From: Poa pratensis
Taxonomy: Eukaryota; Streptophyta; Magnoliopsida; Poales; Poaceae
DNA: 64,000 nt
Direction: 5' to 3'
Assembly (NCBI GenBank): GCA_947311845.1
Contig: CAMZMU010000111.1
Coordinates: 12,938,743-13,002,742, forward strand
Shown piece by piece: positions 22,331 through 33,843 of this stretch (the stretch's first letter is position 1; the number at the start of each line of letters is the position of its first letter). Made by a program: the position numbers and the translations under genes. The notes under the pieces are model-generated. The model saw only the letters and a list, made by a program, of their open reading frames with translations. It had not been told where the DNA came from and did not search any database.

Positions 22331-25186
22331 AGATGGTCCTGAACAATTGTTGTGCATATACTAATAAAATTCAGAGAGTGGATTTGATCTCCAGACTCCA
22401 TGGGGCGTGTTACCCCGTAGGCCGTAGCATCTATCCGTCCACTACATTGTCGTTAAGATTGGCGGATGACTGTTATAGGTGTTATTTTTTTAGAACTCTG
22501 TTATAGGTGATTAGATTGTGTGTTTATGAACACGGACGAATGAGCACCCTTAATACAGCTGCGCGCGTACGTGTACCCAAGCCTGTCTATTAACGTATGG
22601 TAATATAGCGTAGCTGATAAGTGTTTTTCCTGAACCGCATGCGTAGTGCGCTTTTTGCGTCTTGCCACATCCTGGGCCAGATAGATTCTGTGCGGGGATT
22701 GGGTTCTTGCGCGCGGGAAGTTGGAAAATTTATGCGAAAGAACGGCTTCATCATCTTCGGTTGTTGGTCTTAGATGTTAGCCGCGGCACCGGCATGCGCT
22801 CCATCTTCTCGAAGCAATCGGGCAGTGGTGCTGACGGGTATCTCGAGCATGACTAAGATAAGTTGACGACGTCCGTGCCGGCCTTAGTGTAGAGGACGTG
22901 CTTGGCCTTCGTGTCGATGAGCAGCTTGATGGTTTTTGTAGGCAATGATGCGATGGTGGTGGCGGCTCCGCGGCTGTTGCAGCGGCATCAACCATCTCGA
23001 TCTACTGACTAGATTACGGTTTGGAGGCTCGATATTGTCTCGACAGTTTCATATATTTCTTGTACATGACGATATACTTCAAACGTGCTCTCGTATACTA
23101 TGTACATATATCTTCATGTTGTTATCTTTGTGTCTGATTACTTTGAAAGAGCAAAGCAAGTGATAAGTTTTTCCTCTTCAATTCTCTAGTTAGGTCTTCT
23201 TACATGAATATTTTCAAGAAATGCTAGAGGAAACAAACTATTCCTATCCAAAGGAAACGTCCTACCTACAGACTACAGTACTTTTGAGTGCACCAAATAC
23301 ATTTTATGGCACAGATTGTTGGGGAACTTGTAACGCACTGAAAAGTTCATCTCAAAATCCTGACGCGCAATCTCTTAATTTCTCTCTTTTAATCTGATCA
23401 AATATTGCATATAAAAGCTCTAACTTCCTATATTTTTACTAAGGAAAATCCAGATAGGTCTTTTTAGCAGATCATGTGATAATGTTTTCTTGCAAAGTTC
23501 AGCAAGCAGCCATGATAATGGTAGCTAGTTATATATTGCTAGCATGTTGTGTTTATTCTTTAATACAGGATAACCCCTTGGTTGTGTAATTGAAAACAAT
23601 ATAAGGAGGAAACATGACATTTTTTTACAGCCATGTGGGACAACGAATAATGAGGGGGAGAGTAATAATACGAAGAATAAATCCAATCTGCATGGTGTGT
23701 TGAAGAGTTCCTCCATTCCTATTGTGCATCGAAACATGCCCTGTGAGCATTTTTGCTGTTTTGTTTTGTTTGATATTCAGCTAATCATGCCCTACTCTCC
23801 TTATATCTATAAATCCTCTTTTAGTAATTTAACATAAAATAAGTGTATTATCTGTACATTTTGGCTGTAATTTGGAACTGTTATTGTCTTTCGCCTTAAG
23901 TTATTTTTCTAAACAAAGGATCTTCATATGGATTTACTAAGACTTGGATCTTGTAGGAAATTTCTCTATTAAGACCTCTAGATTTAAATATGGTATTATT
24001 TGTAAAATATAATAATAAATATTTATTCCTTCACTTATTTGTATCATTAGTGCCAAACATTTGTTAAAACATCATATGTTATTTTCTTTGAGCAGTCCAA
24101 TATATACAATCGGTCGGCTTATCTATCTCTGATCACGAAAAATATTCCTCCAAGTATAGGACAAGTTATGGTTATTTTAGTTTTCTTGCAAGACATCTAA
24201 TATATTGTTCCATATAAAACAGAAATTAGTTGTAGAAAAACAACTACAACTCATTTAGAAACTCATAGATTGTGGGGCTATAATCTTTTTTTCTAGTGTT
24301 AAGTTTATAATTAAATTATAAAACCAAATCAAACACAGCCCTTTAACCTATGAGTCCAAATATATATTAAAAACATCTAATAAAAGTGAGGCAAAAGAAT
24401 AATAGAGTAGTACGTAGCACGACAACTCAATCTATTACACGAAGTCAATGACATGACAACAGGAAAATAGTCTAATATGCAGTTCTCACTTATCTTTATT
24501 CAACTCTCGGCCATTTACTACCATGTTTACAGAGGCAGATCTGCCTCAGGATACTACAACTATATCTTTATGCCTAAGAGAAAAATCCAAGTCTTCTTAA
24601 AATACAAAAAAAGGATGTAGCGTTGCACTTATTGTGCCCTTGTTTTGTACATTAGTTGCGCAATAATTTTGGTCATTGGGCACGGTAATTTAAAATTTTC
24701 CGTCTTGCATAACCGTCAAGAGCTACAATGAAGATATACCGCACCCATAATGCGATGATTTAGAATACTTACAAACACCATTGCGGAAAATCTTGTGTTT
24801 GTCGAAATAGATGTCGGTGGAGCCTGTTGAAGAACCTCACGTCCACGCCAGGAGGTGAGATTATTGTCGATTCCCTCGTGAGGATCAGTTGCGTAATCCC
24901 TCTTTTAGTATCCACGAATCCACTGCGCCAATCCGTCAGCGCTCCGCCGTACAAAGCTCTAGCGCAGACGAAGAGAGACAGCCTTTCGACGTAGTATATG
25001 TGGTAGATCTAAGCAACTAGATTAGATTTATATGAGACTAGAGAATTTTCTCAACACATGAGATTAGAGAGAGATTAGAGCTATGTCCAATTGGGGAGCA
25101 AATAGAGCAAAGTCTAATTTATAATTTCTCAGATGAGAGGAACATGTGATTTTCGATTGTGTTGTTTTCTTCGATGGGGGAGGACT

Positions 25187-26973
25187 CACTAGTACAGAAC
25201 GACACATCGGCAACGGACCAAAAACCCCATCAGAAACGGAGAAACGGTCCATGTCCCGCCCCCGATACTGATGTGAAGAGCTCAATGGCAACGGAGTTGA
25301 TAAACCGTTGCCCCTAACATGGGCAACGGTTGTTATATTAGATCGTCACTGATATGTTTCACATTAGACACGGAGTTTTGCTAATCACTGTTTCTAATAA
25401 GGGTTACAGGAAAACAAAAAAAACACGGTGACGGGCTGTGCCGTCGATGGAGCCCCACTCCATGCGACTAGACGGCCGCCCGGTCGTCACCGTATTCATG
25501 TACGACCTGCTTTACAAAAGTTCATCGGTGCGCGTGGCTGGAGCTCTGCTCCTATGTCTTCACGGCCGCCAGATGAATATCGACTGTCTTCATCCTGCTG
25601 CACAAAATGTACTGCTCCTGGTGATGGCACCGTGTACGGAGCCCCGCTCCTAGGTCTTCGCGGCAGCAGCATCGTCCCCAAGCATCCACCAAGCCCTTGA
25701 CACAACGAATATTCTTTGTTAAAAACAACAAACAGAGCTAATAAACAGAGCCAATAAGCAGTAAACATAGCAAACTGTAGTGGGATAAGTAGCTAACAGA
25801 GCAAAATAAGTAGCCAACAGAGCAAATACATAGCTGAACATAGCTAACTAACAAAGGAAACCGAGCTAAATAAGTAGCTAATAGAGCAAATACATAGCTG
25901 AACAGAGCTAACTAACAGAGCAAACGATCTAAATAAGTAGCTAACAGAGCAAATACATAGCTAAACAGAGCTAAATAACAGAGCAAACCAAGCTATATAA
26001 GTACTCTAACAGAGCAAATACATAGTAAAAAGAGCGGTCATTTAACTTAGGCGAGGCGGGGTCGCTTTCCGTTGCGGATTGCGTCCCAGGCGTCGGCGCC
26101 GAAGCCACTGTCAGAGGAGACGTCAGAGGAGACCTCATCTTCCTCGAACACCGGAGCGTCCTCCTCCTCCGCCGCCGCCGCCGCTGCCGCCGCCGCATCT
26201 GGCCCAGGGCCCTGGCTAGGCAGAAGAGACCGGTGTATGGCCGCCCGGAGCTGCGTCTGGAACAACGCCTCCTCGGCGGCTTCTATCGCGTGCTCGGCGG
26301 TGGAGATGCGGACAACTCTCTCCATCGCAGACGCCCGAATGACACCGTCGGCACGCTCGCGCTCATAGGCGGCGCGAGAGAGGAGGAGACATACTTCCAG
26401 ATCCGAGTCATCATCGTCCGGGGAGGACGAGATTCTGGCGTCGGGGGCCGCTGCCGCCGTGGATCCGGAGGGGATTTGACGGCTCTGCATGAACTCGCGA
26501 GAGCGGTCGCCATGGATCTCGTCCCAGTTGTAGGGGAGATCCAGGCTGCGCCTCGGAGGGTGGGAGGAGGAAGATGCTCCATCCTGACTTCCGTCGGCGC
26601 CGGAGGGGTTCGCCATCGATGGAGTGAAGTAGGTGGAGAGAGTGTGCGGCTAGGGTTAGGACCTGGGGAGAGTGAGAGTGAGATACAATGGAGTGGGAGA
26701 TATTTATACGGGCACCGCTTAATGGGCCTTCACATGGGAAACGGAGATTGCCCGAACTCCGTATCTGATATGGGCTTAGCTGCAACAAAGCTGTTGTTTC
26801 CTCCGTTGCTCATATATGAGCAACGGAGCTGTTTTCCACCTCCGTTACCATTGTGTCGGTCCCATCGACCGACTAGCGCGCGCACTCACGGAAGCGCGCG
26901 GAACTCATTCTTCCGCCGCCTAACTCATGCCGTTTCCATAGAGGGGTATCCGATGTGTCGTTCTGTACAAGTG
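25187..26973. mobile_element. Non-autonomous CACTA (CMC) DNA transposon
   Basis: The element is 1,787 bp. The left end starts CACTAGTACAGAACGACACA and the right end is its inverted copy (starting CACTTGTAC), about 24 bp with one mismatch. The 3-bp target duplication act (25184-25186 and 26974-26976) is as expected for CACTA. Both subterminal regions carry many copies of GCAACGG/CCGTTGC, likely transposase-binding repeats. No transposase is present; one acidic open frame lies inside. It is nested in the solo LTR. Confidence 0.88.
26047..26616 (-). CDS. Hypothetical 189-residue protein inside CACTA element
   Basis: This uninterrupted frame starts MANPSGADGSQDGASSSS and ends with a basic NGKRPRLA tail that could act as a nuclear signal. 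The middle part (about residues 75-130) is predicted mostly helical, with many Ala, Arg and Glu residues. It is followed by a poly-Ala run and an acidic, serine-rich tail. I recognise no family. It fills most of the space between the CACTA ends and may be a captured host gene or a remnant accessory frame of the transposon. A short GC-rich 5' region and the duplicated right end follow upstream. Coding status is unproven. Confidence 0.4.
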   Translation of the reverse strand: MANPSGADGSQDGASSSSHPPRRSLDLPYNWDEIHGDRSREFMQSRQIPSGSTAAAAPDARISSSPDDDDSDLEVCLLLSRAAYERERADGVIRASAMERVVRISTAEHAIEAAEEALFQTQLRAAIHRSLLPSQGPGPDAAAAAAAAAEEEDAPVFEEDEVSSDVSSDSGFGADAWDAIRNGKRPRLA

Positions 26974-27173
26974 ACTATATATAGTGGGGAGGAGGGGATA
27001 GATGCTTGGGGGAGGGGCAAAGCCCTCACCTTGGTGCGCCGGCCCCTCCCCTTCCAATTCGGATTGGACTCCTAGTCCAACTACGAGTCCTTTCCTACTA
27101 CCCACTTTTCCCTTTTTCTCCTTTTAATTAATATATACTTTCAAAAATCACATGATTAAATAAAGGAAAGAAG
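26533..27173. repeat. 641-bp tandem duplication, copy 1
   Basis: This unit covers the right part of the CACTA element, its right terminus, the act target site and about 200 bp of LTR. It is repeated directly by 27174-27814. Confidence 0.92.
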
Positions 27174-27814
27174 GGGGAGATCCAGGCTGCGCCTCGGAGG
27201 GTGGGAGGAGGAAGATGTTCCATCCTGACTTCCGTCGGCGCCGGAGGGGTTCGCCATCGATGGAGTGAAGTAGGTGGAGAGAGTGTGCGGCTAGGGTTAG
27301 GACCTGGGGAGAGTGAGAGTGAGATACAATGGAGTGGGAGATATTTATACGGGCACCGCTTAATGGGCCTTCACATGGGAAACGGAGATTGCCCGAACTC
27401 CGTATCTGATATGGGCTTAGCTGCAACGGAGCTGTTGTTTCCTCCGTTGCTCATATATGAGCAACGGAGCTGTTTTCCACCTCCGTTACCATTGTGTCGG
27501 TCCCATCGACCGACTAGCGCGCGCACTCGTGGAAGCGCGCGGAACTTAGCCTTCCGCCGCCTAACTCATGCCGTTTCCATAGAGGGGTATCCGATGTGTC
27601 GTTCTGTACAAGTGACTATATATAGTGGGGAGGAGGGGATAGATGCTTGGGGGAGGGGCAAAGCCCTCACCTTGGTGCGCCGGCCCCTCCCCTTCCAATT
27701 CGGATTGGACTCCTAGTCCAACTAGGAGTCCTTTCCTACTACCCACTTTTCCCTTTTTCTCCTTTTAATTAATATATACTTTCAAAAATCACATGATTAA
27801 ATAAAGGAAAGAAG
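27174..27814. repeat. 641-bp tandem duplication, copy 2
   Basis: This is a direct repeat of 26533-27173 with few differences, several of them clustered near 27425-27560. The junction falls on a short GGGGAG microhomology shared by both ends of the unit. The second CACTA right end (about 27592-27614) has no matching left end of its own. Confidence 0.92.
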
Positions 27815-27900
27815 GGGGAGGTGGTGTGGCGGCCTTGGTGGGCCTGGGACCCACACGGCAGGCCCAACCCATGGTGCGGAGCTGCCTAGGGCTCCCAGCG

Positions 27901-27920
27901 CCCCCCCCCCCCCCCCCCCC
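27901..27920. repeat. 20-bp C homopolymer
   Basis: An unbroken C-run lies inside the LTR. It is the minus-strand equivalent of the G-runs elsewhere in the window. Confidence 0.85.
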
Positions 27921-30221
27921 GGACTTCCCTCCTTCCCAACAAGTCTCTGAAACTCTTCCGGAACCAAATATACTCTATACATAAAATCATAGGCTCTATC
28001 CACCGATATCAGAAACACATCCCGGCATCCCGGGACATCTCATGTTTACCATATTTCTCTCCTAGGACTTTCAGCCCTATACCGGCATTATATGCCTCCC
28101 ATGATAGTTTCACCGGAACACCTCCAATTCACATCGGACTTGTTCCTGTGACATTAGAATGGCTCCGACCGCTTCTCATAACCACTAACACTACATATTA
28201 ATTCTCTCAATTAAAGATTAACAAGAACTTAAGCGTGTGACCCGGAAGGTTGGTAACACATATACATGCCTGGAGTACTTATCGGACAATAACCAGCATT
28301 GGGATTTAGACGGCCGTACTGGCTACTATGTATTCACGAATAAACGATGGAACCTTTTGTGTTTCTCATTACGCTAATCCCCTTACGTACACGATACCAA
28401 TGATATCACGAGATGATACAATGTGCTCTACATGATCAAACCATTCGATCACAACACATATAAACTCGTACCAATATCATTCTCTTTTCTCATTCCGTAT
28501 TCCCGATGTCATGTGATAAATCACACTGTGTATGGCCAGACGATTGGGTGACATCGGTAATACTGAGATGGCCTAGAGTATGTATCTCTCCATCGCTTGG
28601 AGGAGTGAACAATCTCCGTTCCATTACACATTCTAGATTATATCCAAAAGCCACAGTTATGATCCCCAATTAAGGCCGGACGTTTGATGATGATCAAAGT
28701 ATAAATATCGAATGTGCGGTCACTAGATATTCTCATGGCATAGGAATACAGCTAACAAAAACTCCATATATCAATTGCTAACTTCATCATTGACGATTTG
28801 TCTCTTAGCAAGATTATACAATTGGGTCAGTTCAGTAATACTGTCATTCCGACAATACACTCTCATAGTTGTGTGACTTATACAAACTTCATAATCAGGA
28901 AAACATGATCATCTAACAACAAGATAAGCCAGTCTTAGACACAAAACCAGGAACACTTTGTATTGTCAAATATCTATACACGTGCATCAGAGTTTTTCCT
29001 TTGAATATTCACTATTCAATTGCCAATGCAGTTATAGCATAAGGAAATACACATTAATAATAAACTTAGGGATAAATAATAACTTAATATTATTGTCTCC
29101 GGGGCATATCTCCAACAATAATCACATGCACAATCAAATATGTAAATTCAGTTATTTATTTCTACACATAAAGCTACGTGTATTGGGCCTCTTTATCTCT
29201 GTCTCTCTATGTAGGTGGTGGGTTTATGTGTGTTTGGGTGCGCTTGCATGTGTGAGCACCAGATGTCAAAACCGACATAATTTATTGAGTTAATTAAATC
29301 AGGAATATCTTGGTGGCTGTAAAAGGTATTGATAGATTATGATCCATCTTATTGTTCCATTTTTTGCAACAATTAGTGTATTCGCGTCTATGTCACATCT
29401 ATAATTTTGATAAAAAATTGATACATGCTAGGAAGTATTTCTTAAATATGGTATCACGTTGCTAGTGATGAATTACCAACCAAAAGTCAGTTGTTACCCA
29501 GTCATTAAATATTACTTCGGCACCTTCAGGTGTTGCATTACAATACTTTGATGGTCGGATTTCATCTCTAACTCCTTGATAACATGTCACCTCTCCATCT
29601 GTGGACGTACACAAAAGTGTGCTACTTAATAACATATCAATTACTACCTAGTAATATTTCACCACTAATCTCGTCATCAGAATAATATAATTGTCCGTTA
29701 AATGACGATGAAGGAAAAGAAATGTATCTATCCATACTGAAGGCATCTTTTCTTCGTGGGATTCTAGAAATGAGGAATAGGAAAAATGAAAAACACTAAT
29801 TTCATGTCCATTGGAATCCTACATGATTTTGTTAGACAAAGTTTTGTCGGTAGAACCATTGGAAATTTTGATGTATGGAAAATTTTCTATGAAATGTAGT
29901 GCAAAAGAGTTCTTGCAAAAAAATCCTCTGGGATTCAACTCACATACATTTTTTTCTAATGGTCTCATTTCTCAAATATCCTATGAAAAGGCCCTTAAAG
30001 GGATACATAATTTTCAAGCCCTTGTGCAAAATAGTGTGGAAACCAGTCACAAATTGTATTATGAGTTGAGAGGAAAAAATCTAGTTTTTTAATTGATAAA
30101 TTTTAATGCAAGATGAGGTAAGTGATTTTTCTCTCTAAATTAGTCTTTCCACGTTGTAGGGGTGATATTTAGACAAAGATATTGGAAATGTGTCCATTAA
30201 TTAGCATGCAAAGAGACACTT

Positions 30222-30840
30222 TTTCGATAAAGGGAGTTTTATTACTTAAATGAGTTTTAAGCATTACATCCGGCCTATACATAACGAAGATGCACACAGC
30301 CGTCACATGTTCTTAAGTGCGAAAAGTAAAAAGATGAATTACATATCATGATGAGAAATTGTAAAGACACCTATGATGGTAGAGGGCCGATCCGCAAATT
30401 ATGCTGTCATCCATGTTAGGATAAATAGTCTCTCGCCGTGTCCTCCGATCTTGTACACAACTCCGTAAACAGGTCGCGATGCACCACATGTTGCAACGGA
30501 GACCATGAACAGAGTGTGGTGTAGCTGTACTCCTGTAGATAACCTGCATGAGAGAAGAATTTTTATCATCAAAAACCTTGTCATTTCTACACAGCCAAAA
30601 CGACCAAATAACTGCAAGCGTTGTCACCCTATAAGTTGTTTGAACCTATGGTCCACACCATTGAGGCAGTTGCCAAAACTATTAGCAATGCTTCTTGGTG
30701 GGTATAATGTAGACCAATCTGGATGATTGACCATATAGAACTAGCAAATTTACACTCGAAGAATAAGTGCTTAATTGTCTCGTCCTTGTGACTGAAGACA
30801 CACTTTTTACTCCCATGCCAATTGCATAGTGTTGCATCAA
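30222..30840 (-). mobile_element. 5'-truncated LINE, minus strand
   Basis: The frame 30346-30627 (minus) holds FWLCRNDKVFDDKNSSLMQV, typical of the C-terminal tail of grass LINE polyproteins. The + strand left end reads actttttcgataaagggagt, i.e. a short poly(A) end on the minus strand. Copy A has no insert at the equivalent place (about 5330-5440). No clear target duplication was found. Confidence 0.7.
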
Positions 30841-31395
30841 TAGTTTATTCCCTAGAAAGTAACTCGATGTTTAATACCAAACATAGCGAAGAATATTTAG
30901 CGGTCTACTCCGTCTATAGCAACATGTAAAAGGTATAGATGATTTCTTGTTGTCCCCAACTCAACCAAATTAGGTGTTAATAACATCGTTAGTGAAAAAG
31001 TAATAATATAACTTGATGAGAATACTTAAAAGTGTTTTCGTATTTTCAGAATAATTATTTCTAAAATTAAAAGTACTACTAAATTGAAATAAAATGTGTT
31101 TATTGTATGAGAATATGCAGTTGGGTTCATGGGATCACTTGATCCTTCTCTCGAAAACATAGTTGTATAAAATAACAAGCATAGATATTAGAAAAAGCAT
31201 CGTAGGTACGAGTGCAAGAGTTCTTGTTTGTCAAGTATGATAATATTTAATTATATGACCAACACGTCCTAATGTCAACTTACCCCGCGTCCATGCAAGT
31301 GTGAAGCTAATATATACTCCTCCTAATTAAGCACATGAAATCTACATTGTGTTGTAGTTTATGCACAAAGTACACATCATTATCTTAGGTTTCAA

Positions 31396-31686
31396 GGCCT
31401 CCTTTGATTCACAGGGTAGGAAAAACAAAGCAATAGGGATTGTGTAGGATTGATTTGCCCTGTCCAGTGGAATCCTATGGGCATAGGAACACACCGCAAG
31501 ATATTTTTTTCCTTTAGGTCCGAGCTCACGTAAGATTTCTTATGAAAATACACTACGGAATTCCTACGGGAACTAGTGTTCCTGCAGGTTACAATCCTTT
31601 GAATGAAACGCTTTCGGAAGGAAAAAAATCCACGGGTTTCAAATCCTAAAAAATTCCTTAGCACTTCATGTGAATCAAAGGAGGCC
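31396..31686. mobile_element. PIF/Harbinger (Tourist-like) MITE, 291 bp
   Basis: The terminal inverted repeats are GGCCTCCTTTGATTCAC and its exact inverse. The possible 3-bp target duplication is caa/taa, one base changed from the TAA preferred by this group. The internal sequence is AT-rich and non-coding. Confidence 0.75.
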
Positions 31687-32502
31687 TAAGTCATGAATTT
31701 GGGCATCTTTCACGCCTTTCAAGCAGTACATATCCCTTATTACCCCTAGTGAGGTGGTTGGAGAATGGTTCTAAGTGCTATTACTATAACTTTCACGGAG
31801 CTAATCACACCTGAAGAGAACGTAATATGACGACTAGAGGGGGTAAATAAGACTTCAACAAAAATAACTGTGAAACCAAATTTGAGATGATAATTAAAAC
31901 ATATAGCGAGCTAGATGAAGTGCAGCCAGCAAATAAGGGATAAATGTGCTGAATGGAGTAGAGATAAAATCAGCTGGACAATTTAACCAATGGAACATAT
32001 CATGAAAACAGACATAGATGACTCACTGATCAACATGCATATATATATGTGTAAGCTTGGTGAAATTACTAGGGTAAGATTTGTGCATTCTGATAGGGAG
32101 AGAAACAAATTTAAGTACACTGCGAGAGGTAAATTATCATGGATCACAAGAACAAGGATAGAGAAATGATCGAGAGTGCTATGAACTGAAATACGAAGAT
32201 ATGGGGACGAGTACACCTGTTTTTCCCCCGTATTTCATGTTGTTGGCACAGCTCTACGTCTCTATTTGGAGGGGATATGCATGCATTCACTCTAATCCGC
32301 AAGTCCTTTTACTAGGAGTAACAAGCCCACGGTGACATGAGTGACATCAAGTAGGCTGGATAGTTTTTCCTTTTCTCATTCACACGTTTGAAGAGTCGCC
32401 ACCAGCCCATATTAATCACGAGATCGGCCCATGGATAAGGCCTGCCGCATGGTACCTGACCAGGCGTTGACGCGTTGTCTTAACAGCTGCAAGCAGTTTA
32501 GT

Positions 32503-32588
32503 ACCACATCGGCTAGCTAGCACAAATGGGAGCACCTCAAAAAAAAAAAAAAAAACCACATCGGCTAGCTAGCACAAATGGGAGCACC
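32503..32588. repeat. 34-bp direct repeat around a poly(A) run
   Basis: The 34-bp sequence beginning accacatcggctagctagca occurs at 32503-32536 and 32555-32588. The two copies are identical and separated by tc plus a run of A. Confidence 0.9.
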
Positions 32589-32609
32589 AGCGACCTTGTA
32601 GAGATAGCT

Positions 32610-33400
32610 TGGGGATTTGCAACCTGACGAGCGAGCGCGATCGCTCGAGCTGTCCGTGCACGCGACGAGGGCTATCCCACGTGCTCATCCCCATCACTTT
32701 CCTTCTTCTTCCATGTCCCCTTCATCTTCCTCATCCCCGACCGAGGGCAAGCGCCAGCCAGAGCCGCGGCCAATCCCCATACGATTCGCCGTCGACTCGT
32801 CGGGTCTGTCGTTGGTGCTCCGCGAGGTCTCCAGTCGTGCTCTGAACTCCTCGATTTGATGTTCTTCTTCGTCGTCCTCGTGTTTGTCCACGGCGAAGGC
32901 GAGCAGGGTGTCCGTCCTCGCGTCCTGTCCCTCCTATGGTGGTCTTCAGCAGCAGCAACAGCCTGCGCCAAGCCCGCGCGGATCCGATCGTGGCCGGCTA
33001 GAACAGAGACGCCCGTGGACCTCTACATCGACACCTACAACGGGAGAGGACGCGACTCCTCATCCTCGACCCCTACCGCGTGAAGGGAGGCGTTGCTCCT
33101 TGCGCGCCCGGCGCGAAGTGGAGACGCGGTTTCCACACGCGATGGAGAAGGCCAGGGGCGGCGACGCTGGTGTGGTCGAGGCCGGCGGGGGGCAGCGACG
33201 CCCATGTGGTCGAGGCCGGCGGCCGCCAGGAGAGGGAGAGAGGGACGGATCGAAGAGAGGGCGTCGAGAGGGTCCCAACGCTGGATTTTGTTGGGCTTTG
33301 GCCCATTTGATTGCGAGCGGAGAGAATTGCCAGGGTGACGTACGACGATGTTGGACGAAAGGTTTTGACCTAGTGCATGGGTTGGCAGACTAAGAAACAA
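32610..33400. other. GC-rich block with gene-like composition
   Basis: Several overlapping open frames exist on both strands, with no recognisable domain. The + strand fragment VDLYIDTYNGRGRDSSSS (about 33020-33070) reads like protein but lies in a short frame. A near-repeat gtggtcgaggccggcgg appears twice (33172 and 33206). It could be a captured gene fragment; no element ends were found. Confidence 0.3.
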
Positions 33401-33843
33401 AACTCTTCTTTTAGATAGGAGAGATGTTTAGATTACCTGCACCAAAAAAGTCCATTTTATTCACGACAAGAATGGTCAGTAACTGGTGGCTATGTGTGAA
33501 ATATATGGTCCGGGTAAAAAACAGGAGAGAAATAACGCGTGACCGATGAAAAAGAATCAACGTGCGATAGACATGTCCTCTCTTTTTGTTTAGCCTAAAA
33601 TTCAGACTCAGCACTTATATCGAGCACATGAAAGGCTTGCATGGCGTTATCTTGTATTTATCAGATATCAAGTTATGTAAACATGATTAAACATAATTCG
33701 CAGGTTTGCTCAAATTTAACCTCCAAAAAATATTGATAATTTTTTTTACCGCCGAATCATTTTAAGAAACTAATAGATCAGACAACATGTACACATTAAT
33801 TAAGTGTTATGCACACATTTGCCAAAAAAAATTACTTGAATGT

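Larger units (their letters stand above)
17415..22333 (-). mobile_element. Helitron of 4.9 kb
   Basis: On the minus strand the element starts TCTCTACAACATC and ends in CTAG. It is inserted between A (17414) and T (22334), as Helitrons require. About 10 bp before the CTAG end is a GC-rich hairpin (GGGCGCG...CGCGCC, about 17425-17445). Copy A of the duplication joins the flanks directly near 2247-2255. I see no Rep/helicase domain, so this is a non-autonomous element. Its inside holds exon-like segments, several short tandem repeats and a GC-rich block. Confidence 0.75.
24668..29117 (-). mobile_element. BARE/Angela-type solo LTR with nested insertions
   Basis: On the minus strand it starts TGTTGGAGATATGCCCCGGA, the hallmark start of grass BARE/WIS/Angela Copia LTRs. 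A 5-bp target duplication ataat flanks it (24663-24667 and 29118-29122). Copy A has a single ataat at the same site (4261-4265), an empty site. No primer-binding site or internal region follows, so this is a solo LTR. Removing the CACTA element and the 641-bp duplication leaves about 2.0 kb, near the normal size for these LTRs. The far end is not a clean CA, so that border is slightly uncertain. Confidence 0.8.
15565..31300. repeat. Copy B of the zinc-finger segmental duplication
   Basis: This is the second copy of the segment at 1-5990, expanded from about 6 kb to about 15.7 kb by a Helitron, a solo LTR with nested CACTA, and a LINE tail. Order and orientation of the shared blocks are kept. 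22334-24662, 29123-30220 and 30850-31300 are AT-rich remnants of the shared segment with no gene that I can support. Confidence 0.75.

Noticed and set aside
27201..27716. Open + strand frame of 171 codons repeated from 26233-27075
   Set aside because: It is an antisense frame across the CACTA right end, doubled by the 641-bp duplication.
25187..27830. Two separate CACTA elements side by side
   Set aside because: There is only one left end; the second right end is fully explained by the 641-bp tandem duplication, which also includes LTR sequence outside the transposon.
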